Assembly: GCA_024403515.1 (NCBI GenBank)
Contig: JAKSRS010000012.1
Location: 1-55,760, forward strand
DNA length: 55,760 bases
DNA from: Lachnospiraceae bacterium
Lineage (GTDB): Bacteria > Bacillota > Clostridia > Lachnospirales > Lachnospiraceae
Direction: 5' to 3'
Shown here piece after piece: positions 23,653-31,449 of this stretch. Each line of letters opens with the position of its first letter. The first letter of the stretch is position 1. Below the pieces are notes generated by a model. The model was given only the letters and a program-made list of their open reading frames with translations. It was not told the DNA's origin and ran no database searches. The position numbers and the translations under genes are program-made.

Positions 23653-25257
23653 ATGAGTAAAACGGGAAAGAAGAGAAACGGTTGGAAAGTAGCCTTTTTG
23701 GCTTTGGCCGCAGTCGTGGTTGTTTTCCTGATATGGGCTTTCATATCCGGTGATGACTATGATGATGACTATTACGATGAACCAAGAAAAGAAGGCACCC
23801 AGCTTTCAGATACTGTGGGGGGCTACACAGCAGACAATAATTCACAGTTTCTTGAATCAGATGCAGTAAAAGAGCACAAGGTTAATCTTGTTGGTGGAGG
23901 TAACGATACAGTTACCATCCTTGTATACATGAACGGTTCAGACCTTGAAAGTGAAGATTCTGAGGCAACTAATGACCTTACCGAAATGGTTAATGCCGGA
24001 AGTTCTGATAAGGTTAACATTATTGTTCAGACAATGGGAACCAAGAAGTGGAACAAGAAGTTTGGCATCAGTTCATCAACAGCTCAAAGATATAAGGTTG
24101 ATGGAAGCGGTCTTACCTTACTTGAAGACAATCTTGGTAACCTTTCATGCACCGAATCATCTACACTTAGAGACTTTATAAGATGGGGTTCAAGCATGTT
24201 CCCCGCTGACAGATATATTCTTCAATTCTGGAATCACGGTGGTGGCCCTGTTTACGGTTTTGGATACGATGATAAGACTGAATCAGAGGATTACCTTGGT
24301 ATAGATGAAATCCAGAAAGCTTTAGGTGAATCAGGTGTGTACTTCGATTTCATTGGTATGGACTGCTGTCTTATGTCCTGCATGGAAGTATGCTGTGCTT
24401 TCTATGATTTTTGTGATTATATGATCCTGTCCGAGGACTTTGAATCAGGACTTGGCTGGGAGTACACAAACTGGTTATCCAAGCTTTATGAGAATACTTC
24501 TATTTCAACAAGAGAACTTGGTAAGATTATCTGCGATGACATGGTAAACGCTAATGCCACAAACACAGACGGCTGGGGTGATGATTCAATCATGGCTCTT
24601 GTGGATATGTCAATGATGAAGGTTTTATATCAGACCTGGACAGACTTTGCATATTCTAACGAAGCCTCACTTCTTGACAGTAACTATAGCCGTAAACGTA
24701 CACGTTCAAGAAACGGCAGGGTTCATCCGGCAATTGCTGCAGCAAGCCAGCCCAATTCAAGAGGTTTCTTTTCATCCTGGTTTGGTGATGAAGATGATGA
24801 AGAAGATCCTTTAATGAGTGATTACTTTGTAACCGACATTATGGCGCTTGCTTCGACAATCAACAGCACCGAGTCCAAAGCCTTGGCTTCAGCTGTAAAT
24901 AATACTTTGGTTTACGTTAAAGCTTGTGGTGAAGATACATCACTTACAGGTATTTCGGTCACTCTCCCTTATGGAGACAGCGACTTTTATAAAAGTCTCA
25001 AGTCAGTTTTCAAAAACTGTGGTTTTGATGATAACTACATTTCATGGCTTGGTAACTTCGTATCTGCTTCCGGTTCAAATGATTACTATGACTATGATGA
25101 CTGGGATGATTCCTGGGATGGTTGGAGTGACTACGAAGACGACTTTGATTGGGATGAGTGGTGCGATGAATGCGAATATGATGACGACTACTGGGATGAC
25201 GACGATTCCTGGGGATGGTTATTTTATGAGTTTTTAGAAGACTGGATTGATTATTAA
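23653..25257 (+). CDS. Membrane-anchored clostripain-family (C11) cysteine peptidase
   Basis: A 534-residue protein. A basic N-terminus and single membrane helix (residues 12-31) are followed by an acidic linker, so the enzyme domain is extracellular. The C11/clostripain fold (about 80-470) has VTILVYMNGSDLE, the catalytic His in WNHGGG (H195), and the catalytic Cys in GMDCCLMSC (C239, DxC motif). C11 peptidases cleave after Arg or Lys and are usually self-activated. The last ~59 residues are an extraordinary Asp/Trp/Tyr-rich tail. It shares an operon with an SPFH protein and ABC exporter, so it may process an exported peptide; that is inference. Confidence 0.85.
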   Translation: MSKTGKKRNGWKVAFLALAAVVVVFLIWAFISGDDYDDDYYDEPRKEGTQLSDTVGGYTADNNSQFLESDAVKEHKVNLVGGGNDTVTILVYMNGSDLESEDSEATNDLTEMVNAGSSDKVNIIVQTMGTKKWNKKFGISSSTAQRYKVDGSGLTLLEDNLGNLSCTESSTLRDFIRWGSSMFPADRYILQFWNHGGGPVYGFGYDDKTESEDYLGIDEIQKALGESGVYFDFIGMDCCLMSCMEVCCAFYDFCDYMILSEDFESGLGWEYTNWLSKLYENTSISTRELGKIICDDMVNANATNTDGWGDDSIMALVDMSMMKVLYQTWTDFAYSNEASLLDSNYSRKRTRSRNGRVHPAIAAASQPNSRGFFSSWFGDEDDEEDPLMSDYFVTDIMALASTINSTESKALASAVNNTLVYVKACGEDTSLTGISVTLPYGDSDFYKSLKSVFKNCGFDDNYISWLGNFVSASGSNDYYDYDDWDDSWDGWSDYEDDFDWDEWCDECEYDDDYWDDDDSWGWLFYEFLEDWIDY

Positions 25258-25300
25258 TAATTGACTTAGGTTAGCACCGTTATCGATATGAACTATATAA

Positions 25301-25362
25301 GCCCCGGTGGCATTTGGGTTACTGCGTTTTATAACATTAAGCCCTGATGCCCCGGGGTTTTT
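25301..25362 (+). terminator. Terminator after the C11 peptidase gene
   Basis: CCCCGG-T-GGCAT pairs with ATGCCCCGGGG (one bulged T) across a ~30-nt loop, followed by TTTTT. Confidence 0.75.
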
Positions 25363-25388
25363 ATGTGAAAGATATTGATGTATGAGTA

Positions 25389-25464
25389 TTGACATCTTCC
25401 CTTTTGAGTGTTAGATTATACTTCATCAGACGTACTACGACAGACGTAGTACGTCTGACGAAGT
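25389..25464 (+). promoter_or_regulatory. PadR-gene promoter and 20-bp inverted repeat
   Basis: TTGACA (25389-25394), 17-bp spacer, TAGATT (25412-25417). Directly downstream are two 20-bp arms (25420-25439 and 25445-25464) that are complementary at 19 positions with a 5-nt loop. The right part contains a perfect 17-bp palindrome, CAGACGTA-G-TACGTCTG (25441-25457). It sits at the transcription start and just before AAGGAGG. It is probably the operator of the PadR regulator; it would also form a strong RNA hairpin. Confidence 0.65.
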
Positions 25465-25476
25465 AAGGAGGTAGTG

Positions 25477-25818
25477 ATGGTTGAAATATCAAGCGATGTA
25501 ATCAGAGGCTATACGGATACAATGATTTTATCCATTCTGTGGGACGAGCCTTCATATGGTTACGAAATATCCAAGACCATCAGGATGATTAGTGACGGCA
25601 AGTACGTTATTAAAGAAACAACTCTTTACTCGGCTTTTTCAAGAATGGAGAAGAATGGTTATTTAAAGTCATTTCCGATGGAAGATTTAAAAACCGGCAA
25701 GAAAAGAACCTATTATTCGATGACTGACGCCGGACGTAAATATTACATCGAAAAATGTGAAGAATGGGAACTTACCAAAGAGGTTATTGAACTTTTTATC
25801 AGAAAAGAGGGTGTATAA
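25477..25818 (+). CDS. PadR-family transcriptional regulator
   Basis: A 113-residue winged-helix protein. ATG 25477 is 5 nt after AAGGAGG; a GTG one codon earlier is too close to the ribosome site. PadR motifs are DTMILSILWDEPSYGYEISKTI (helix 1-2), ETTLYSAFSRMEKNGYLKS (recognition helix and wing) and KKRTYYSMTDAGRKYYIEK. The C-terminal dimerisation helix is short. The stop codon abuts the ATG of a HAAS-domain membrane protein, the usual PadR partner. Autoregulation through the large inverted repeat upstream is likely. Confidence 0.88.
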   Translation: MVEISSDVIRGYTDTMILSILWDEPSYGYEISKTIRMISDGKYVIKETTLYSAFSRMEKNGYLKSFPMEDLKTGKKRTYYSMTDAGRKYYIEKCEEWELTKEVIELFIRKEGV

Positions 25819-26955
25819 ATGAACATGATTAGAAACTATTTGGAGTCTATGTTTGCAGCACTTCCAAATACAGCTGAAGTTAGAAGAGCCAAGGATGAAC
25901 TTGGCCAGATGATGGAAGATAAGTTTTCAGAGCTTATCGGTCAGGGCGTGAGTGAAAACGAAGCAATCGCAACCGTAATATCTGAATTTGGAAATTTAAA
26001 TGAAATCGCCGCTGATCTTGGAATTGACGAAACTATTGCAAGAAAGAATGCTGACGGAAGATATGCTATTACAATGGATGTTGCCAAGGACTATATGCTT
26101 GATATCAATATATTTGCACTTAGAGTATCTTTAGGCATTGCACTTATGATTTTATCACCTATAATGCCCATTCTTGGCGGTAACGGCTCAATGAGTATGG
26201 GGCTTTCACTGGCTGGAATGTTTATGCTTATATTTGGCGGTATTTTCCTTATTATCCTTGGAACATCACATTTTTCAAAGTGGAAATTCATTAGAAGAAA
26301 TCCCTGTTTTATGGATTTTCAGACTTATAACTATGTAGAGAATGAAAGCAGTAAGTTTAATTCGACTTACGCATTCAGACTTGTTCTGGGAATAATGCTT
26401 AACTGCATCTGCTGGCTTCCTTTAGTTATCTTAGTTGATAACAGCTCACTTATGAACCGCATCTTTGGAAGTGCAGCCTTACTTGGTCTTGCCCTTCTTT
26501 TTACCTGCGTAGCTTTTGGAGTAATGCTTATCGTAGACAGTGGAATGATTAAGTTAAACTACAGCTTACTTTTACATGTAAACGATAAAAAGACTATCAG
26601 TGGCTCATACGGTCACCGTTATCAGAATGATGCCGGTATGCAAGGTGGCGTATCCGGCCAGCCGGGACAGCCAGGCATGGGCGCGCAGGCAGGCCAGCCC
26701 GGCCAGTCCAGTCAGGCAGGACAGCCCGGACAGCCGGGTATGGGTGCACAGGCGGGACAGCCCGGTCAGGAACCAAGAAATTATGAAAAACTTGATGGCT
26801 GGGGAAAGACAATTGTGCATTCTTACTGGCCTATAGTTACCTGCATCTACCTTGTTTACAGCTTTATGACAATGCACTGGGCAACAACATGGCTCATCTG
26901 GCCGGTTGCAGCAGCTGCTCGTCCCTTTGTATCCAAGGCTTTGAAAAATAAATAA
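25819..26955 (+). CDS. HAAS-domain (permease prefix domain 1) membrane protein with collagen-like repeats
   Basis: A 378-residue protein immediately downstream of padR. The N-terminal helical HAAS domain (residues 5-75) contains VRRAKDELGQMMEDKFSELIGQGVSENEAIATVISEFG, typical of proteins paired with PadR regulators. Several membrane helices follow (about 92-115, 127-150, 190-245). A soluble low-complexity segment at ~275-320 has two copies of a 17-residue Gly-Gln-Pro unit (GQPGQPGMGAQAGQPGQ), and two more helices lie at the end. HAAS domains are thought to sense or transmit signals with PadR; the exact role is unknown. The repeat is unusually GC-rich for this DNA. Confidence 0.78.
   Translation: MNMIRNYLESMFAALPNTAEVRRAKDELGQMMEDKFSELIGQGVSENEAIATVISEFGNLNEIAADLGIDETIARKNADGRYAITMDVAKDYMLDINIFALRVSLGIALMILSPIMPILGGNGSMSMGLSLAGMFMLIFGGIFLIILGTSHFSKWKFIRRNPCFMDFQTYNYVENESSKFNSTYAFRLVLGIMLNCICWLPLVILVDNSSLMNRIFGSAALLGLALLFTCVAFGVMLIVDSGMIKLNYSLLLHVNDKKTISGSYGHRYQNDAGMQGGVSGQPGQPGMGAQAGQPGQSSQAGQPGQPGMGAQAGQPGQEPRNYEKLDGWGKTIVHSYWPIVTCIYLVYSFMTMHWATTWLIWPVAAAARPFVSKALKNK
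26656..26769 (+). repeat. In-frame 51-bp repeat encoding Gly-Gln-Pro units
   Basis: Two 51-bp units (26656-26706 and 26719-26769) separated by 12 bp encode the same 17 residues. Their bases differ at several third positions, so the repeat is old or kept by protein selection. It is far more GC-rich than its surroundings. Confidence 0.8.
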
Positions 26956-26959
26956 TCAT

Positions 26960-27005
26960 TTGAGACCTCACTTCTTTTATGGTATGCTATATCGAAGTGA
27001 GGTCT
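26960..27005 (+). terminator. Terminator hairpin with a promoter nested inside
   Basis: AGACCTCACTTC (26963-26974) pairs with GAAGTGAGGTCT (26994-27005), loop 19 nt, then TGTTT; it ends the PadR/HAAS transcript. The left arm and loop also hold TTGAGA (26960-26965), an exact 17-bp spacer and an extended -10 TGG-TATGCT (TATGCT 26983-26988). Transcripts from it would start near 26995, in the right arm, and reach the next start codon after ~21 nt. The GAGGT of that gene's ribosome site lies in the right arm. Confidence 0.7.
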
Positions 27006-27015
27006 TGTTTATATT

Positions 27016-27981
27016 ATGAAAAAGAAATGTTTATTGACAATTTTATTACTTGTATTTCTTTCTTTTGCCCTTTGTGGCTGTGCTCACAAGCATAAGCTTA
27101 AACCGGCTACTTGCGAAAAGTCGGCAAAGTGCAAATGGTGTAAATATACGGAAGGCGAACCTTTAGGCCACGACATTGTAGGTGCAACCTGTACAGAAGA
27201 GGGAACCTGCAGCCGTTGTAATAAGGTAACAGGCGGCCCTTTAGGACATGACATGGCTTCTGCGACATGCCAGGTGCCTTCTACCTGTACACGCTGTGGT
27301 TTAACTGAAGGAAACATAGTAGATCATGAGTATATGCCTGCAAATCTTCAATTTGGCGAAAAGTGTACCATGTGTGGTGATGAAAGAACCCCAAAACTTC
27401 CCGGTGACTTTGAAAAGGCCGGTATGGTATGTAAGGCTACTCTAAATACTGCCTATGATTATCCTACCTGTACTATTGAAGACCACGAAAAGGAGACAAC
27501 TCCTACTGTAACTTACACATCCTTTGAGGTTTTAAAAGCTACGCCTAAGACTTATGATCTTGTAGAACTTCCCAAGGCCGAAGCAGGTTACGTATGGACC
27601 AAGGCTACAGCAGAGATTAACTCTACTGACTTAAACGGTGCGACATATGGTGTTACATATTCATATGTGTGTGAAGATTACTACGATATCATAAAACATG
27701 ACGGTACTCTTCTTTCAAATAGCGATGGTGTCTACACTTACACAGTAAACTATGACGGAAAAGACTATGAAAACTGTAAATGCTTTGTTGAAAGCAAGGA
27801 CCAGTGGGTAGTCGGCGAAGGTGGTGTCACTGAAGTTTATTTCTATTTCTGTGTGCCACAAGGTTATGATGGAAGTGTTATCGGTTTTATTGATGCAAGA
27901 ACTTTGTGGGATGAAACCGAGCATATAAATGATATCTACAACGAAGACTTATTACTCTACAGACTTCCTAAGGCTGAATAA
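27016..27981 (+). CDS. Lipoprotein with Cys-x2-Cys repeat region
   Basis: A 321-residue protein. The signal peptide has a lipobox (ALCGC, C22). Residues 30-105 hold three ~26-residue repeats that begin ATC, contain CxxC and end (P)LGHD or similar, plus a fourth CxxC (EKCTMCGDE). Each could bind zinc or form disulfides; such ATC...CxxCG...GH repeats are frequent in surface proteins of Firmicutes. The remaining ~190 residues are beta-rich and not recognised. Translation relies on GAGGT 12 nt upstream, inside the preceding terminator arm. It shares a transcript with the membrane protein that follows. Confidence 0.7.
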   Translation: MKKKCLLTILLLVFLSFALCGCAHKHKLKPATCEKSAKCKWCKYTEGEPLGHDIVGATCTEEGTCSRCNKVTGGPLGHDMASATCQVPSTCTRCGLTEGNIVDHEYMPANLQFGEKCTMCGDERTPKLPGDFEKAGMVCKATLNTAYDYPTCTIEDHEKETTPTVTYTSFEVLKATPKTYDLVELPKAEAGYVWTKATAEINSTDLNGATYGVTYSYVCEDYYDIIKHDGTLLSNSDGVYTYTVNYDGKDYENCKCFVESKDQWVVGEGGVTEVYFYFCVPQGYDGSVIGFIDARTLWDETEHINDIYNEDLLLYRLPKAE

Positions 27982-28012
27982 AATAGTCCGGGATTAATTT
28001 AAACGAGAGCGT

Positions 28013-29848
28013 ATGAAACTAAAGAATGCAGGTGGAAAGTGGTTAGGATACTTACCTTGTATCATAATTGCTTTAATCGCGTTAATAACAACAATTACAT
28101 ACGGTTTTTCATTCTCTTCAAACGATGATGGCATGCTTAGGGCAATTGCAAGTGGGGCATATACAGGGAAGCCTTCGGCTCACCTTATTTACATCATGTA
28201 CCCACTTGGTCTTGTTTTGTCATGCCTTTATAAAATTCTACCCTTTGTGTCCTGGTACGACTTGATGATGCTTTTTATGCATCTTTGGTGCTGGTATCTG
28301 ATCCTTTCAACTGTTTTAAAACTTGGAAAGACCACTGGGACTAAGTTAGTTAGTGTGGCGCTTGGGACTTTCTTTTTACTGGCATTTGATTTCAAATATC
28401 TTGTACTTCATCAGTACACGGTTCTTGCGGCTTTACTTGTGGCAACAGCCATATTCAGACTTGCGACATTAAAAAAGGCCGGAAGCGGGGATATTTGTAT
28501 AATTGTCATTTTTTCAACTCTTTCCCTTTGGTTAAGAAAAGAAGCCTTTTTAATGGGGGCACCAATACTGTTTTTAGCGTTCATCTATAAGGCTTTTGTA
28601 TGTGAAAAAATGAAGGCCAAAGCTACTAATGAGTCTGTGGCTAATGATGAAGAAAACCCAATGCTTAAAAAACTTTTGCTTTTAGCTTTAACTATTGGCC
28701 TTATAGCTTTTTTAAGCTTTATTGTTGACGCCCTTGCTTATAAAAGTCCTTCGTGGAAGGCTTTTAAGGAATACAACGAAGCCCGAACTCAGGTTTACGA
28801 CTACTTTAAACTTCCTGAATACGAGTCTTATAAAGATACCTACGAGGGCCTTGGAATCGAGGCTTCTGAATACGAGGTTCTGGCCCATTACCTTGATGTG
28901 TCGCTTGCAGAGGATGTCGATACAGGTAAGCTTACAGCTTTAGCCGATAAGTATGATGATGTCATGAGACAGTGGCAACAGTTTTATAGTGTTCCTAAAA
29001 AGATTATAAAGGATACGGCTCTTGCTATTATAAATAACGACGTAAGAATACCGGCTTTAATCATGTTTCTAACCTGTCTTGCGGCAGCAGTCCTTTGGGG
29101 CACTAAGAATGCCTTTAGTGTTCTTCTTATAATTGCGGCTTACGCTTACAGGATAGTCTTTACCGCTTACTTTGTAAGTAAAGGAAGATTTCCGGAGCGA
29201 GTATCATATGGCCTTTTTGTGATAATAGCTCTTTTTGCGCTGGCTTTAATATGTGATTTATTCGGCCGAGAAGAGGTGTTTAAAGAAACCGGTAAAGAAA
29301 AGAATAAAGCAGTCGTTAAAACGGCACTTTTACTTATTCTTATAATATTATCCGCAGTTAACCTTTATAAAACTTCGGGGCAAAAGAAAGCTTTGGACAA
29401 AGGTTTTGGAGAACTTGAAAGCATATACGCTTACTGCAACGAAAATGCCGAAAAAGTTTATCTTATGAATACCTACTCTATAGCCCCTTATAGTGAAGCG
29501 ATGCTTACAGGCAGTAAACTTCCAAAAAACTATCTGGTGCTTGGCAACTGGACCAGTCACAGTCCTTTGGAAAAAGAACGCATGAACCGGGCACTGGTTG
29601 AAAGCTTCGTCAAAGATCTTGCTTTAGATAAAAACGTGAACTTAATCGTAAAAAAATCTTTAGGCAGTGACTGGCTTGAAAATTATTATAAGGACAAGGC
29701 ATCAACAGGAACTTTTGACGGAGAACTTACTATAACAGGAAATCAGAAGGCAGGAGCTTCGTTAATTGAAACGTTGAAGGTAGAAGTGACAGATTCTTTT
29801 GCGACAGACCTTGAAGAGTATTTGGTACTTGATGTGACATTTGAATAA
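28013..29848 (+). CDS. Large polytopic membrane protein, possible GT-C type glycosyltransferase
   Basis: A 611-residue protein behind a weak GAGAG site. About 11 membrane helices occupy residues 12-470. A conserved-looking FSSNDDGMLRAIASGAYTGKPSAHLIYIMYPLG lies just after the first helix, followed by a ~140-residue soluble C-terminus. An acidic (DD) motif in the first extracytoplasmic loop and this topology recall GT-C glycosyltransferases, which use polyprenyl-linked sugars; I do not recognise the exact family. It lies 31 nt after the Cys-repeat lipoprotein. The role (surface polysaccharide or protein glycosylation) is inference. Confidence 0.6.
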   Translation: MKLKNAGGKWLGYLPCIIIALIALITTITYGFSFSSNDDGMLRAIASGAYTGKPSAHLIYIMYPLGLVLSCLYKILPFVSWYDLMMLFMHLWCWYLILSTVLKLGKTTGTKLVSVALGTFFLLAFDFKYLVLHQYTVLAALLVATAIFRLATLKKAGSGDICIIVIFSTLSLWLRKEAFLMGAPILFLAFIYKAFVCEKMKAKATNESVANDEENPMLKKLLLLALTIGLIAFLSFIVDALAYKSPSWKAFKEYNEARTQVYDYFKLPEYESYKDTYEGLGIEASEYEVLAHYLDVSLAEDVDTGKLTALADKYDDVMRQWQQFYSVPKKIIKDTALAIINNDVRIPALIMFLTCLAAAVLWGTKNAFSVLLIIAAYAYRIVFTAYFVSKGRFPERVSYGLFVIIALFALALICDLFGREEVFKETGKEKNKAVVKTALLLILIILSAVNLYKTSGQKKALDKGFGELESIYAYCNENAEKVYLMNTYSIAPYSEAMLTGSKLPKNYLVLGNWTSHSPLEKERMNRALVESFVKDLALDKNVNLIVKKSLGSDWLENYYKDKASTGTFDGELTITGNQKAGASLIETLKVEVTDSFATDLEEYLVLDVTFE

Positions 29849-29857
29849 GAATTTTTT

Positions 29858-29937
29858 AACATCCGTATGCATGGTAAAAAACCATTTAAGCGCTATTTGC
29901 ACTTAAGGGTTTTATACCAGACATACGGATGTTTTTT
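29858..29937 (+). terminator. Long rod-like hairpin with T run
   Basis: Outer stem AACATCCGTATG/CATACGGATGTT (29858-29869 / 29922-29933), inner TGGTA/TACCA, AACC/GGTT and TTAAG/CTTAA pairs, followed by TTTT. It terminates the upstream operon; design and length resemble the hairpin at 19884. The zinc operon promoter begins within 6 bp of its 3' arm. Confidence 0.7.
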
Positions 29938-29938
29938 C

Positions 29939-30003
29939 TTGACATGGTAACTCAGATGCATATAATAAAAATGCAAACGATTTGCAAATGCAATTGTTTT
30001 GCA
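29939..30003 (+). promoter_or_regulatory. Zinc-operon promoter with two Zur-like operators
   Basis: TTGACA (29939-29944), 16-bp spacer, TATAAT (29961-29966): a near-perfect promoter. Two 15-bp sites TGCAA-N5-TTGCA (29972-29986 and 29989-30003) lie just downstream, 17 bp apart. Each is an imperfect dyad in 7-1-7 format, as for Fur-family boxes. The Fur-family protein encoded next presumably binds them and represses its own operon when zinc is sufficient. Confidence 0.72.
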
Positions 30004-30038
30004 AATCATAAGTACACATTATGTTTAAGGAATAGAAA

Positions 30039-30449
30039 ATGAAAGAGTATTCTACAAGGGCTAAGTCCGATATACTTGATTTTTTTAAAGAAAATCCCCA
30101 TAAACAGGTTTCGGCTTCGGAAGTTTTTAAAGGCCTTGAGGCTAAAGGAAGTCACCTGAACCTTGCAACGGTTTATAGAAATTTAGACCGCATGACAGAT
30201 GAAAAGGTACTTATAAAGTACAAGTCAGTGGATAATTCATCTTCAATCTACCAGTTTGCTGAAAGCATGGATGGTCATGACTGCTATAATCACCTTCACC
30301 TTAAGTGCCGTAGCTGCGGACGGATTGTTCATCTTGAATGTGATTTCATGAAAGAAATCGCAGGACATCTTTTTGAGCATCACGGCTTTACCGTATCCTG
30401 TGAAGGGTCGGTAATCATGGGACTTTGCAAGGAGTGCGGTAATGACTAA
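30039..30449 (+). CDS. zur: Fur-family regulator, probably Zur
   Basis: A 136-residue Fur-fold protein. The winged helix (residues 1-80) has VSASEVFKGLEAKGSHLNLATVYRNLDRM. The dimerisation domain has the metal-site segment HDCYNHLHLKCRSCGRIVHLEC and a second CxxC near the end (MGLCKECGND), which gives the usual structural Cys4 zinc site. Assignment to zinc (Zur) rests on its place as first gene of a znuACB operon and not on unique residues. AAGGA precedes the ATG. The znuA gene overlaps its 3' end by 8 nt. Confidence 0.85.
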   Translation: MKEYSTRAKSDILDFFKENPHKQVSASEVFKGLEAKGSHLNLATVYRNLDRMTDEKVLIKYKSVDNSSSIYQFAESMDGHDCYNHLHLKCRSCGRIVHLECDFMKEIAGHLFEHHGFTVSCEGSVIMGLCKECGND

Positions 30450-31404
30450 GAAGCTAAGAATGTTTTCAGGGCTGGGGCTTTTAATTGCTACCTTTCTTTT
30501 AAGCGGTTGCGCCCAAAGGCCCGAGACTGAATACAATAAAAAGGTCGTAAGCTCTACCTTCAGTGCATACGATTTTTCTAAGAATATCCTTGATGGAGTC
30601 GATGGATACGATGTTTCGTATCTTACGACAAGCGGAACCGATTTACACAGTTTTGTTCCGACAACTAAGGATATAGTAAATCTTGCGACAGCAGACCTTG
30701 TAATCTACATCGGCGGTCCGTCTGACGAGTGGATTGAAGATGCAATAAAGAATAAGGTAAACCCCAATCAGAAGGTTATATGCCTTATGGAACTTCTTAA
30801 AGACAACATTGTCGAAGAAGAAATTATAGAAGGCATGACCGAAGAGGAAGAAGAGGAAGAGGGAATCGAATATGACGAGCATGTGTGGATGTCCCTTGAT
30901 AATGCCTCGGTAATTGCCAAGGAGATTTCTTTAAAGCTTTCTGAGATTGACCCTTCAAACAAGCCTTCTTTTGACAAAAATTTGGAAAAATACGTAAGTA
31001 AGCTTGATACGCTCAGGGCTGACTTTGAAGAGGGCATAAAGGAAGGTACAAAGGATACAGTAATTGTCTGTGACAGGTTTCCCTTCAGGTATCTTTTTGA
31101 TGAGTTTGATTTGAAGTATTATGCGGCTTTTCCGGGCTGCAGCGCCGAATCTGAGGCGGGATTTGATACGGTAGTGTTTCTAAGCAATATGATTTCACAG
31201 CTTAACGTCGATTATGTATGTGTGCTTGAAAACAGCCCCGGAGAGATATCCAAGGTTGTGCTGGATAGCTCAGATAAGAAGGACGTCGGGGTGCTTTCTC
31301 TTAATTCCCTTCAGTCGGTTTCAATGGCTGATGTGGATAGTGGTGCAAGTTATCTGGACATTATGCGGAATAATCTCGAAACGCTTACCTTGCTTACACG
31401 GTAA
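30442..31404 (+). CDS. znuA: Zinc-binding lipoprotein of ABC transporter (ZnuA-type)
   Basis: A 320-residue cluster A-I substrate-binding protein. The lipobox signal peptide has SGC (C23). First-site His is in LHSFVPTTKD; the second is in YDEHVWMS, just after an acidic loop (EEEEEEE). The third region is CDRFPFRYLFDEF...AAFPGCSAESEAGF. Typical ZnuA loops are His-rich; this one is Glu-rich. AAGGAG lies inside the 3' end of zur and the genes overlap by 8 nt. It delivers zinc (possibly manganese) to the permease encoded downstream. Confidence 0.9.
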   Translation: MTKKLRMFSGLGLLIATFLLSGCAQRPETEYNKKVVSSTFSAYDFSKNILDGVDGYDVSYLTTSGTDLHSFVPTTKDIVNLATADLVIYIGGPSDEWIEDAIKNKVNPNQKVICLMELLKDNIVEEEIIEGMTEEEEEEEGIEYDEHVWMSLDNASVIAKEISLKLSEIDPSNKPSFDKNLEKYVSKLDTLRADFEEGIKEGTKDTVIVCDRFPFRYLFDEFDLKYYAAFPGCSAESEAGFDTVVFLSNMISQLNVDYVCVLENSPGEISKVVLDSSDKKDVGVLSLNSLQSVSMADVDSGASYLDIMRNNLETLTLLTR

Positions 31405-31449
31405 CATATTTTATAGTATTCACCATCAGGTGGTTTGGAGCAAAAGAAA

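Noticed and set aside
26597..26877. Pro/Arg-rich open frames on both strands in the Gly-Gln-Pro repeat
   Set aside because: They are shadow frames created by the GC-rich repeat, without ribosome sites; the HAAS-protein frame explains the region.
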